Shown here one piece after another: positions 1 to 6,551 of a stretch of DNA of 6,772 nt (the first letter of the stretch is position 1; every line of letters starts with the position of its first letter). The position numbers and the translations under genes were made by a program. Source of the DNA: Polaromonas sp. (GTDB lineage: Bacteria; Pseudomonadota; Gammaproteobacteria; Burkholderiales; Burkholderiaceae_C); contig JANYFF010000606.1 in NCBI GenBank assembly GCA_025362825.1, forward strand, positions 1-6,772. The letters run 5' to 3'. The notes below the pieces were generated by a model. That model had not been told where the DNA came from. It made no database searches and saw only the letters and a list, made by a program, of their open reading frames with translations.

Positions 1-468
1 CTTCATGCGTAGCGGCTTGACCTTTTCGGTCGTCTCAACCGCCTGCTCTTCAAACTCCGCTACAACGTCGGACAGATCTTCGTCCCCCTCACCCTTAAGT
101 GCGATTTTTGGCTTGCGGCCGCGCTTGGCACCGCCAGCGGCGTCAGCCCCCTCTACGGCAGCAGCCGGATTCTTGGGCGGGCGGCCGGGTTTCTTTTTGG
201 CAGGTACGGAGGCGGCAAGCAGCGCGTCGGCGGCTTCGGTTAACTTTGCTTGACTGGACTTGGAGGGCACTGTGGGGACTTTCTTCGGGGACAAATCGGG
301 TTTGGCGGCAGACTTTACGAGCACTTTTGCGCCGACGGCTTTTACGACTGGTTTAGGCGCTACAGCTTTAATGGATATGGCGGGTTTTTTGAGTTTTTCA
401 ACCGGGGCTGTCTTTACCGGCTTTTTGGCGACAACAACGACTGGCTTTTTGGGCTTTTGCAAAGGCAT
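1..468 (-). CDS. rpoD: RNA polymerase primary sigma factor RpoD, N-terminal part (truncated by window edge)
   Basis: First 156 codons of an open frame that runs off the left edge. RpoD (sigma-70) directs RNA polymerase to housekeeping promoters. The visible part is a low-complexity Lys/Ala/Pro/Val-rich extension (residues 1 to about 125) with two AT-hook-like basic motifs, GRPPK (95-99) and RGRKP (116-120). An acidic patch follows (GDEDLSDVVAEFEEQ, 128-142), then EKVKPLRMK, which I recognise as the lead-in to the first conserved segment of Comamonadaceae RpoD. None of the conserved sigma regions 1.1 to 4 is inside the window, so the call rests on this lead-in and on the dnaG-rpoD gene order. 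The ATG at 466-468 follows a GGAGAG Shine-Dalgarno (475-480) with 6-nt spacing, and an in-frame stop lies upstream at 499-501, which fixes the start region. E. coli RpoD lacks such an extension. It could be another Lys-rich protein, but that is unlikely given the context. Confidence 0.85.
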   Translation of the reverse strand, partial: MPLQKPKKPVVVVAKKPVKTAPVEKLKKPAISIKAVAPKPVVKAVGAKVLVKSAAKPDLSPKKVPTVPSKSSQAKLTEAADALLAASVPAKKKPGRPPKNPAAAVEGADAAGGAKRGRKPKIALKGEGDEDLSDVVAEFEEQAVETTEKVKPLRMK

Positions 469-574
469 GACGAGCTCTCCGGGTGTCAAAAAAACTTTTT
501 AAACCACAAAGCACTGGCGTTTTCCGTCCATTCAGGGCAAGGGCCATCTGAAAAAGACGTCAAGGCACAGGGCG

Positions 575-600
575 CAAAAAATGCCCAATCAGGCGGGCAT
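575..600 (-). terminator. Intrinsic terminator upstream of rpoD
   Basis: On the minus strand ATGCCC (600-595), loop GCCTGATT, and GGGCAT (586-581) form a perfect 6-bp stem, followed directly by a T run (T6 counting the last stem base). This is a textbook rho-independent shape. It lies 107-132 bases before the rpoD start and about 215 bases after the dnaG stop, so it would end dnaG transcripts and any RNA from the TATAAT box unless it is bypassed. Confidence 0.7.
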
Positions 601-738
601 GAGCGAAGCAGGGCAAGCTGTTTGGGCGAACATTTGGTATGCAGTCCTTGCGGGTGGGTGGCCATCTCTGTGAGAGGTTTCCGTGCTTGCGGAAGGCCGT
701 TGCCGGAGGTGCTGCTGTCGCGCTTGCGGAAGTTGGAC
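575..738 (-). ncRNA. Candidate small RNA or attenuated rpoD leader
   Basis: About 160 nt bounded upstream by a TATAAT box and downstream by an intrinsic terminator. Inside it are hairpin TTCCG-CAAGCA-CGGAA (complement of 679-694) and hairpin TCTC-ACA-GAGA (complement of 665-675), the latter extendable by a CC/GG pair over one bulged base, followed by the terminator hairpin. I recognise no known RNA family. It could be a free-standing small RNA, an rpoD 5' leader with conditional termination, or simply the processed dnaG-rpoD spacer. The sequence alone cannot separate these options. Confidence 0.3.
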
Positions 739-743
739 ATTGG

Positions 744-749
744 ATTATA
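744..749 (-). promoter_or_regulatory. Candidate sigma-70 -10 box (TATAAT) between dnaG and rpoD
   Basis: The minus strand reads GGGTATAATCC here, a perfect match to the -10 consensus. No good -35 hexamer stands 16-19 bp upstream (the sequence there is CGCCTA-like), but an A/T-rich tract (about 761-796) could act as an UP-like element. Transcription would start near 735-738 and run toward rpoD. The perfect hexamer in a 60% GC setting supports it. The missing -35 weakens it. Confidence 0.45.
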
Positions 750-815
750 CCCTATTGCCTGTTTTTTAGGCGATAAAAATACGTCTTTTTTACCGGATTA
801 CACGGTCCTCCCGGA

Positions 816-2789
816 CTACCCACCTTTTAGCAAGGCCGTCAGCGCCAGGTAGCGCTGCCGGGCCTCAGGGTTTGTGGGAACCCTGGGTGCCAGCTCACTC
901 ATTTCACGCTGCCTGTCGAGCTTGATGAGCTGGTCCAGGATGCTGCGCACCTCCAGCCAGTCGCTCTCGATGCCTTCGTGCACCTGTGCCAGCTGGGTCA
1001 TCGCGTGTTTTTCGCAGGGGTGCTCACGCAATGCCTCACGCAGCGCCGCCCAGGGCTGCGGGCCGTGCTCGTGCAACTGGCTTTCGAGCCAGGTAAACAG
1101 CGGCCCGTGCGGCGCCGGCAGGGCGCATAAAAGCATGTGCTCTTCGCTGCTCAGGCGGTCCCAGCTGTCGGGCTCGGTCAGCAGCAGGCGCAACACCCTG
1201 TCTTCCCGGCTGGCTGCCAGCAGGCGGCCGGCGACACGGCGCGGCTGGCGGGCAAAGCTTGTAGTCGGCACCGATGCGGATGCTGAAAAATGCGGTTCGG
1301 ACGCCGAGTAGTCTGGCTCGTGGTGGAAATCGCCCGGGAAAGCCGGGAAACCACCAATCTCATCGCTCTGCAGCGATTCTGGAGGCAGATCATGCCCGGC
1401 GCCTCCGGCTTTAGGGCGTGTGTTGCTATTATTTTTATAGCCCGCCTTGTTGCCGCTCTTGTAGCCGGTTGCGGCCGGTTGCCAAATCTGCATCAGGTCG
1501 CGGATGTCGATCAGCACCCGATCGGCGATTTCTGCCAGCAACTGGCGTTTCAGGGCGCCGTCAGGCAGGGCTGTCCACAGCGGCCGTGCGTTGCTGGCCA
1601 TGTGGGCCCGGCCCTCGGCGGTGTCCAGGTCACAACCCTCGGCGGCGGCTTCCAGCATGAATTTGCTGAGCGGTACGGCTTTGGCGACATATTCCGCAAA
1701 GCCTTCGCTGCCATGCTCGCGGATGTAGCTGTCCGGGTCGTGCTCGGACGGCAGGAACAAAAATTTGACGGTGCGCACATCGGTGGCAAAGGGCAGGGCG
1801 GCGTCTAGCGCCTTGCGGGCGGCCCGCCGCCCGGCGCCATCGCCGTCAAAGCTGAACACCACTGAATCGGTAAACCTGAACAGCTTTTGCACATGCTCAG
1901 CCGTGCAGGCCGTGCCCAGCGTAGCCACCGCATTGGCAAAACCATGCTGGGCCAGCGCCACCACGTCCATATAGCCTTCGGTCACCAGCGCGTAGCCATG
2001 CTCACGCAGGGCCGTGCGCGCTTCAAACAGGCCGTAGAGCTCGCGGCCCTTGCTGAACACTGGTGTTTCGGGTGAATTGAGGTATTTGGGCTTTTCGTCG
2101 CCAAAGACGCGCCCGCCAAAGCCAATACATTCGCCCTTGACGTTGCGGATAGGGAACATCACCCGGTCACGAAAGCGGTCGTAGCGTTTGGCCTCACCTT
2201 GGGCGTTTTCTTCGCCCGGCTCGCCAGTAATGACGAGGCCGCTTTCCACCAGTAACGGGTCGTTGTAGTCCGGAAAGACGCTGGCCAGGCTGCGCCAGCC
2301 TTCAGGCGCATACCCCAGACCAAACGTTTTGGCGATCTCGCCCGAGAGGCCGCGGCCCTTGAAGTAGTTAATAGCCTTCTCCGATCCGCGCAGCTGCTTG
2401 ATGTAGGCCATGCCGGCCTTTTCAAGCACGCTGGTCAGGGTCGCCTGCTGCTCCCGCATCTGGGCCGCCTTGGCGCGGTCCTGCGGTGACACATCGTCTT
2501 CCGGCACCTGAAGCCCGTATTGCTGGGCCAAGTCCTTGACGGCCTCAATAAATGTCATGCCGGCGTGGTCCATCAAAAAGCTGATGGAGTTGCCGTTTTT
2601 GCCGCAACCAAAGCAGTGATAAAACTGTTTGGCCGGGCTGACACTGAAGGACGGTGACTTTTCGCCATGAAAAGGACACAAGCCCATGAAATTGGCGCCG
2701 CCTTTTTTCAGCTGCACATAGCGGCCGACGATGTCCACGACATCGGCGCGGGCCAGCAATTCCTGGATAAATGATTGGGGGATGGACAC
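816..2789 (-). CDS. dnaG: DNA primase DnaG
   Basis: Makes the short RNA primers for leading-start and lagging-strand DNA synthesis, working at the fork with the DnaB helicase. The product is 657 aa. The N-terminal CHC2 zinc finger has ligands C38, H41, C59 and C62. The catalytic core has the basic motif RFRDRVMFPI (205-214), and the Toprim metal site is E271 (EGYMDV) with D315 and D317 (DGDGAG). HDPDSYIREHG (350-360) is the usual downstream core motif. A Gly/Asn/Ser-rich linker of about 75 residues (437-514) leads to the C-terminal helicase-binding domain (about 515-657), which makes the protein longer than the 581-aa E. coli enzyme. The start is GTG at 2787-2789: the product then begins VSIPQSFIQELLARADVV, matching the family N-terminus. 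The frame stays open far upstream but there overlaps the divergent ligase. A GAGAGG site (2802-2807) stands 12 nt before the start, a rather long spacing. rpoD follows downstream, the usual order. Confidence 0.97.
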   Translation of the reverse strand: MSIPQSFIQELLARADVVDIVGRYVQLKKGGANFMGLCPFHGEKSPSFSVSPAKQFYHCFGCGKNGNSISFLMDHAGMTFIEAVKDLAQQYGLQVPEDDVSPQDRAKAAQMREQQATLTSVLEKAGMAYIKQLRGSEKAINYFKGRGLSGEIAKTFGLGYAPEGWRSLASVFPDYNDPLLVESGLVITGEPGEENAQGEAKRYDRFRDRVMFPIRNVKGECIGFGGRVFGDEKPKYLNSPETPVFSKGRELYGLFEARTALREHGYALVTEGYMDVVALAQHGFANAVATLGTACTAEHVQKLFRFTDSVVFSFDGDGAGRRAARKALDAALPFATDVRTVKFLFLPSEHDPDSYIREHGSEGFAEYVAKAVPLSKFMLEAAAEGCDLDTAEGRAHMASNARPLWTALPDGALKRQLLAEIADRVLIDIRDLMQIWQPAATGYKSGNKAGYKNNSNTRPKAGGAGHDLPPESLQSDEIGGFPAFPGDFHHEPDYSASEPHFSASASVPTTSFARQPRRVAGRLLAASREDRVLRLLLTEPDSWDRLSSEEHMLLCALPAPHGPLFTWLESQLHEHGPQPWAALREALREHPCEKHAMTQLAQVHEGIESDWLEVRSILDQLIKLDRQREMSELAPRVPTNPEARQRYLALTALLKGG

Positions 2790-2888
2790 CTCTGTATTGT
2801 GCCTCTCACCCGAAATCAGATCGGTCAGCGACCTGAAATTCTGCAGTACTACTATGGTGCACGCCAACATAACTACAGGAGACTCCCC
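2790..2888. promoter_or_regulatory. Divergent control region between dnaG and the acyl-CoA ligase
   Basis: These 99 bp separate two divergent starts, so promoters for both genes are expected here. On the plus strand TACTAT (2850-2855) is a 4/6 match to a -10 box about 34 bases before the TTG start, but no good -35 box sits at the right distance. On the minus strand no convincing -10/-35 pair was found. A small inverted repeat GGTC-AGC-GACC (2823-2833) and three 6-bp palindromes (CTGCAG 2841, AGTACT 2845, GTGCAC 2857) lie in the middle and could be part of an operator. They are too short to assign to a regulator. Confidence 0.35.
2877..2882 (+). promoter_or_regulatory. Shine-Dalgarno site that decides the TTG start of the acyl-CoA ligase
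   Basis: AGGAGA lies 6-7 nt before TTG at 2889-2891, the best ribosome-binding site in the region. The alternative ATG at 2775 in the same frame would overlap the dnaG start and add 38 residues with no family resemblance. Confidence 0.75.
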
Positions 2889-4553
2889 TTGCCCAGCCAA
2901 TCTTCCAGCTCCAGCATCTTCGACCAGGACCTTCCCCGTACGGAGGCCAATTACGCGGCGCTGTCGCCGTTGTCTTTTATTGAACGAACAGCGGAGGTCT
3001 ACCCTGACCGGACGGCCGTGGTGCATGGTGACTTGCGCCGCTGCTGGTCTGAGGTCTTCACGCGGTGCCGCCAGCTTGCCAGCGCGCTTGAAAAGCATGG
3101 GATAGGTAAGGGCGACACGGTGGCTGTGATGCTGCCCAATACACCGCCCATGGTGGAGGCGCATTTTGGCATTCCAGTTACGGGCGCTGTGCTCAATGCG
3201 CTGAACACGCGGCTGGATCCCGAAACCATTGCCTTCATGCTGGACCATGGCGAGGCAAAAGTCGTGATTGTTGACCCGGAGTTTGCCGGCGTGATGCACA
3301 AGGCCCTGGCGCTGCGCAAGGCCACCACGGCGCTGCTCGTGATTGATGTTGAAGATGCGCTTTTCACGGGTGAAGTCAAACGCATCGGCAGCATCACTTA
3401 TGAGAATTTTCTGGCGGGCGGCGACGCGGCCTATGCGTGGAAGCTGCCTCTTGATGAGTGGGATGCCATCACGCTCAATTACACCAGCGGCACCACCGGC
3501 AACCCCAAGGGCGTGGTTTATCACCACCGGGGCGCGGCCATGAATGCAGTGTCCAATATTCTGGAATGGGACATGCCCAAGCACGCGGTGTATCTGTGGA
3601 CGCTGCCGATGTTTCACTGCAATGGCTGGTGTTTCCCCTGGACGGTAGCCGCACGGGCCGGCGTGAACGTGTGCCTGCGCAAGGTGGCCGCGCCGGATAT
3701 TTTTGCAGCCATCCGGCAACATGGCGTGACGCATTACTGCGCGGCGCCCATCGTGCATGGCATGCTGGTCAATGCACCCGCAGAGCTGAAGCAGGGCCTG
3801 CAAAAAGGTGTCAAGGCCATGGTGGCAGGCGCGGCACCACCTGCCTCGATGATTGAAGGCATGGAGGCGCTGGGCTTCGACTTGATCCACGTCTATGGCC
3901 TGACCGAGACTTATGGCCCGGCCACGGTTTGTGTGCAACACGACGCTTGGGACACGCTGGACATTGGCGAGCGCGCTCGCCTCAATGCGCGGCAGGGCGT
4001 GCGCTACCACCTGCAGCGCGATGCACGGGTGCTGGACGCGCAGACCATGCAGCCGGTGCCGCAAGACGGCGAGACCATGGGCGAAATCATGTTCCGCGGC
4101 AACATCGCCATGAAGGGCTACCTGAAAAACCCGGCGGCAACCAAAGAGGCTTTCGCTGGTGGCTGGTTTCATTCAGGTGATCTGGCCGTGATGTACCCCG
4201 ACGGCTACCTGAAGATCAAGGACCGCAGCAAGGACATCATCATCTCGGGCGGTGAAAACATTTCGTCCATCGAGGTCGAAGACGTGCTGTACCGACACCC
4301 CGACGTGCTGGCCGCCGCCGTGGTGGCCAAACCCGACGAGCGCTGGGGTGAAACGCCCTGTGCCTTTGTCGAGCTGAAGGCGGGAGCGGCGACGAGGGCC
4401 GAAGACATCGTGGCGCATTGCAAAAAGCACCTGGCCGCCTTCAAGGTGCCACGCGCTGTAGTGTTTGGCGAGCTGCCGAAAACCTCAACCGGCAAGATCC
4501 AGAAATTCGAGCTGCGCAAGCTGGCCGGGTCGACAGTGGCCATCAATGTCTGA
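2889..4553 (+). CDS. AMP-forming acyl-CoA ligase (acyl-CoA synthetase, ANL superfamily)
   Basis: Activates a carboxylic acid with ATP to an acyl-adenylate and then to acyl-CoA. It is cytosolic by its lack of signal or membrane segments. The product is 554 aa, a normal length for the family. Motifs in order: P-loop YTSGTTGNPKGVVYHH (198-213), substrate-side FHCNGWCFPW (242-251), aromatic motif YGLTETYGP (336-344), HSGDLA with ATP-ribose-binding D431, hinge DRSKD (445-449), ISGGENISSIEVED (452-465), and the C-terminal catalytic lysine K536 in PKTSTGKIQK. All key residues are present, so it should be active. The FHCNGW type groups with medium-chain, aryl or methylmercaptopropionate-CoA ligases, but the substrate cannot be read from sequence. 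The TTG start is chosen for its AGGAGA site and a product start (MPSQSS..IFDQDLPRTEANY) that I recall for related proteins. It stands alone, divergent from dnaG and convergent with the aap operon, so no pathway partner is visible. Confidence 0.93.
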   Translation: MPSQSSSSSIFDQDLPRTEANYAALSPLSFIERTAEVYPDRTAVVHGDLRRCWSEVFTRCRQLASALEKHGIGKGDTVAVMLPNTPPMVEAHFGIPVTGAVLNALNTRLDPETIAFMLDHGEAKVVIVDPEFAGVMHKALALRKATTALLVIDVEDALFTGEVKRIGSITYENFLAGGDAAYAWKLPLDEWDAITLNYTSGTTGNPKGVVYHHRGAAMNAVSNILEWDMPKHAVYLWTLPMFHCNGWCFPWTVAARAGVNVCLRKVAAPDIFAAIRQHGVTHYCAAPIVHGMLVNAPAELKQGLQKGVKAMVAGAAPPASMIEGMEALGFDLIHVYGLTETYGPATVCVQHDAWDTLDIGERARLNARQGVRYHLQRDARVLDAQTMQPVPQDGETMGEIMFRGNIAMKGYLKNPAATKEAFAGGWFHSGDLAVMYPDGYLKIKDRSKDIIISGGENISSIEVEDVLYRHPDVLAAAVVAKPDERWGETPCAFVELKAGAATRAEDIVAHCKKHLAAFKVPRAVVFGELPKTSTGKIQKFELRKLAGSTVAINV

Positions 4554-4570
4554 ATGCCTAGAATTATGGG

Positions 4571-4589
4571 TGCTATTTAAATAATAGCA
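4571..4589. repeat. Perfect A/T-rich palindrome in the convergent gap
   Basis: TGCTATT, loop TAAAT, AATAGCA gives a perfect 7-bp stem 18 bp after the ligase stop. It lies in the 112-bp gap between two convergent genes. No T run follows, so it is not a classic intrinsic terminator. Similar TGCTAT...ATAGCA cores are, from memory, scattered through intergenic regions of Comamonadaceae genomes, so this may be a worn copy of such a dispersed repeat or a bidirectional transcript-end hairpin. Apart from it, 4590-4665 holds nothing I can identify. Confidence 0.5.
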
Positions 4590-4665
4590 AGGAGTCCAGG
4601 ATACACGTGGGCATCAAGCACTTTTAGCTGGTAATTTGCGAGTTTTGAGTGTGCCAGGTGGCTTT

Positions 4666-5421
4666 TCAGTGTCCCAGGATCTTTGACAGGAAATCCCGGC
4701 CGCGGTCGGTGGCTGGCGATGCAAAAAAGGCTTCCGGCGTGCCTTCTTCAACAATTTGTCCTTCATCCATAAACAGGATGCGGTCAGCCACCGCACGCGC
4801 AAAACCCATCTCGTGCGTCACGCACAGCATGGTCATGCCCTGGTCGGCCAGGCTGACGATCACATCCAGCACTTCCTTGATCATTTCCGGGTCCAGCGCC
4901 GATGTGGGCTCGTCGAACAGCATGATCTTGGGTGTCAGGCACAGCGAGCGGGCAATCGCCACGCGCTGCTGCTGGCCGCCTGATAGCTGTAAAGGGTATT
5001 TGCCGGCCTGCTCGGCAATGCGCACGCGCTCGAGCTGCGTCATGGCCAGTGCAATGGCGTCTTTTTTTGCCAGCCCGCCCACCTGTATCGGCGCCAAGGT
5101 CAGGTTTTCAAGCACCGTCAGGTGGGGGAACAAATTGAACTGCTGGAACACCATGCCGACCTGGCGGCGCACGGCTTCCAGGGCCTTCAGGTCGTCACCC
5201 AGCACCGAGCCGGCCACCGTCAGCTTGCCTTCCTGGTAGTCCTCCAGGCCGTTGATGCAGCGAATCAGCGTGGACTTGCCTGAGCCCGATGGCCCGCAGA
5301 CCACGATGCGCTCGCCGGGGCGCACCGAAAGGTCAATGTCGCGCAGCACATGAAAGTTGCCGGCATACCACTTGTTGACCTTGTCAAACCGGATGATGGG
5401 GCTGGCGGGTGGCGTGCTCAT
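4666..5421 (-). CDS. aapP: Amino-acid ABC transporter ATP-binding protein (AapP/GltL/BztD type)
   Basis: The ATPase that powers the polar amino-acid importer on the cytoplasmic face of the inner membrane. The product is 251 aa, typical for the family. Walker A is GPSGSGKS (43-50), the Q-loop glutamine is Q93 in FQQFNLFPH, the signature is LSGGQ (146-150), Walker B is IMLFDE (166-171) with catalytic E171, the D-loop is SALD (174-177), and the switch histidine is H203. All are intact. The FNLFPHLTVLEN stretch and the C-terminal DRGRDFLSKIL match the polar amino-acid uptake (PAAT) subgroup. It is the last gene of the operon, 23 bp after the aapM stop. Its ATG (5419-5421) is preceded by GAGGA (5432-5436) with 10-nt spacing, which is built by a tandem repeat. 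Substrate range (general L-amino acids versus Glu/Asp) cannot be fixed from this subunit. Confidence 0.93.
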   Translation of the reverse strand: MSTPPASPIIRFDKVNKWYAGNFHVLRDIDLSVRPGERIVVCGPSGSGKSTLIRCINGLEDYQEGKLTVAGSVLGDDLKALEAVRRQVGMVFQQFNLFPHLTVLENLTLAPIQVGGLAKKDAIALAMTQLERVRIAEQAGKYPLQLSGGQQQRVAIARSLCLTPKIMLFDEPTSALDPEMIKEVLDVIVSLADQGMTMLCVTHEMGFARAVADRILFMDEGQIVEEGTPEAFFASPATDRGRDFLSKILGH

Positions 5422-5424
5422 GGG

Positions 5425-5454
5425 TCAATGGTCCTCAATGGTCCTCAATGGTCC
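5425..5454. repeat. Three perfect tandem copies of a 10-bp unit across the aapM/aapP junction
   Basis: On the plus strand TCAATGGTCC occurs three times head to tail with no mismatch. On the minus strand each unit reads GGACCATTGA. The first copy met by the ribosome encodes the last codons of aapM and its TGA stop (5445-5447). The second and third form the spacer, and their junction makes the GAGGA Shine-Dalgarno of aapP. A fragment of the unit (GG) begins again just before the aapP start. Confidence 0.95.
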
Positions 5455-6548
5455 TTGTTGTGCGATAGCCGTTTTTCAATCGATTGGCTGTAGCGTGACA
5501 TGGCGTAGCAGAACACGAAGTAAATGGCTGCGATGAAGAGGTAGGCCTCAATCTTGAAGGGCCGCCAGTTCGGGTCAGAGCCGAGAGCCAGCGACAGTGC
5601 GCCCGTCAATTCATACAGCGAGACAATGGTCACCAGTGAGGTGTCCTTGAACAGCGAGATGAAGTTGTTGACGATGCTGGGCACCACGGCGCCCAGGGCC
5701 TGCGGCAGCACGATGCGGCGCTGCGCCTGCCAGTAGCTTAGGCCCATGCTGGCCGCAGCTTCGATTTGCCCACGCCCGACCGTCTGCAGGCCACCGCGAA
5801 TGATCTCGGCCATGTAGGCGGCTGCAAACAGCGTGATACCGACCACCACACGCACCAGCACATCCGGCGATTTGCCGACCGGCAAAAACAGCGGCAGCAT
5901 GAAGGACGCCATGAATAGTACGGAGATAAGCGGTACGCCGCGTACCAGCTCGACATAAAAAACGCACAGCGAACGGATCGCCGGCATGTCCGATCGCCTG
6001 CCCAGTGCCACCAGCACGGCGATGGGAAAAGCCAGCACCATGGACAGCACGCTCAGCATGATGGTCAGCGGCAGCCCGCCCCACTGGTCGGTGGGCACTT
6101 TGCCCAAGCCTGCCACGCCTCCACCCATAAGAAGAAAAAACGCTGCCAGCCCGGCCGCCCATACCAGTACCAGCCAGGGCTTCCAGAAGCGCGTGCTGCA
6201 GCTTGCGAATACTGGCGCCATCAGGGCAAAGGTGGCCAACACCGGGCGCCATTGTTCAGTCTGTGGATAGCGGCCCAGCAGTATGAAGCGGGCTTTTTCA
6301 TTAACCACGCCCCAGCAGGCGCCAATGCCGCGAGCCGCCTGGCAGCGGTCGGCGTCGGCTGCAAAGACGGCATCGAACACGCCCCAGCGCAGGCCCCGGG
6401 CGGCAAGCCACGCAAAAAGCGCCAGCAGTAACAGCGACACCACCGCGTTGGGCACGCTGGAAAAAAGATTGCGCCGCAGCCGCACCAGCGGGCCGCTGAT
6501 GCGGGCAGGGGCAGGTCGTGCGGCGATGGGTTTGGAGCTGCTGACCAT
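5445..6548 (-). CDS. aapM: Amino-acid ABC transporter permease (AapM/BztC type)
   Basis: Inner-membrane subunit of the amino-acid importer, pairing with AapQ to form the channel. The product is 367 aa. A basic cytoplasmic N-terminus (about 1-31) leads to hydrophobic segments near 32-50, 103-119, 125-149, 159-182, 205-223, 230-250 and 345-360. The segment CWGVVNEKARFILLGRYP (78-95), a periplasmic stretch typical of AapM-like permeases, separates the first two. The C-terminal half carries the binding-protein-dependent permease fold with FYVELVRGVPLI (197-208) and the EAA loop EAAASMGLSYWQAQRRIVLPQ (263-283), which docks on the ATPase. The ATG at 6546-6548 lies 3 bp after the aapQ stop (TGA-CAC-ATG), and AAGGAG (6558-6563) stands 9 nt before it, inside aapQ, so translation is probably coupled. 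The end of the gene lies within a 10-bp tandem repeat. BztC and YhdY are alternative names for the same class. Confidence 0.9.
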   Translation of the reverse strand: MVSSSKPIAARPAPARISGPLVRLRRNLFSSVPNAVVSLLLLALFAWLAARGLRWGVFDAVFAADADRCQAARGIGACWGVVNEKARFILLGRYPQTEQWRPVLATFALMAPVFASCSTRFWKPWLVLVWAAGLAAFFLLMGGGVAGLGKVPTDQWGGLPLTIMLSVLSMVLAFPIAVLVALGRRSDMPAIRSLCVFYVELVRGVPLISVLFMASFMLPLFLPVGKSPDVLVRVVVGITLFAAAYMAEIIRGGLQTVGRGQIEAAASMGLSYWQAQRRIVLPQALGAVVPSIVNNFISLFKDTSLVTIVSLYELTGALSLALGSDPNWRPFKIEAYLFIAAIYFVFCYAMSRYSQSIEKRLSHNKDH

Positions 6549-6551
6549 GTG

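Larger units (their letters stand above)
469..815 (-). other. dnaG-rpoD intergenic region, 347 bp
   Basis: Gap between the dnaG stop and the rpoD start. Read in the direction of transcription it contains a TATAAT box (744-749), two short hairpins (679-694 and 662-677), an intrinsic terminator (575-600), and then about 106 bp of leader before rpoD. The last stretch is T-rich just ahead of the rpoD Shine-Dalgarno (T7 tract, complement of 488-494), which may help ribosome loading. An 84-codon frame beginning at 740 on the minus strand is open across the gap. It has no ribosome-binding site, its ATG lies only four bases after the TATAAT box, and its peptide is unlike a folded protein, so I do not call it a gene. 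No tRNA-like cloverleaf was seen. Confidence 0.7.

Noticed and set aside
486..740. 84-codon minus-strand frame in the dnaG-rpoD gap
   Set aside because: No ribosome-binding site, an ATG nearly touching the TATAAT box, and a composition unlike a real protein. It also runs through the terminator hairpin.
782..818. Possible terminator directly after the dnaG stop (CCGG...CCGG, or GTCC-GGGA-GGAC)
   Set aside because: Stems are 4 bp and not followed by a T run on the minus strand. The stronger hairpin at 575-600 is the better terminator.
250..852. 200-codon plus-strand frame at the left end
   Set aside because: It is antisense to rpoD and overlaps the dnaG end. Its Phe/Gly/Tyr-rich peptide is the expected reverse shadow of a Lys/Ala/Pro-rich gene.
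2790..4172. Open minus-strand frame of 461 codons upstream of the dnaG start, continuous with dnaG
   Set aside because: It lies entirely antisense to the acyl-CoA ligase, whose motifs are all intact, and its translation (His/Arg/Gln-rich) resembles no protein. It is a GC-rich shadow frame.
4651..4665. GCCAGGTGGCTTTT as a plus-strand terminator for the ligase
   Set aside because: The stem is only 3-4 bp with a 2-4 nt loop and the T run is short, too weak to call.
5611..6252. 213-codon minus-strand frame inside aapM
   Set aside because: A +1 shadow of aapM, which itself is intact with a complete EAA loop. Its Gly/Ala/Arg/His-rich sequence has no membrane segments.
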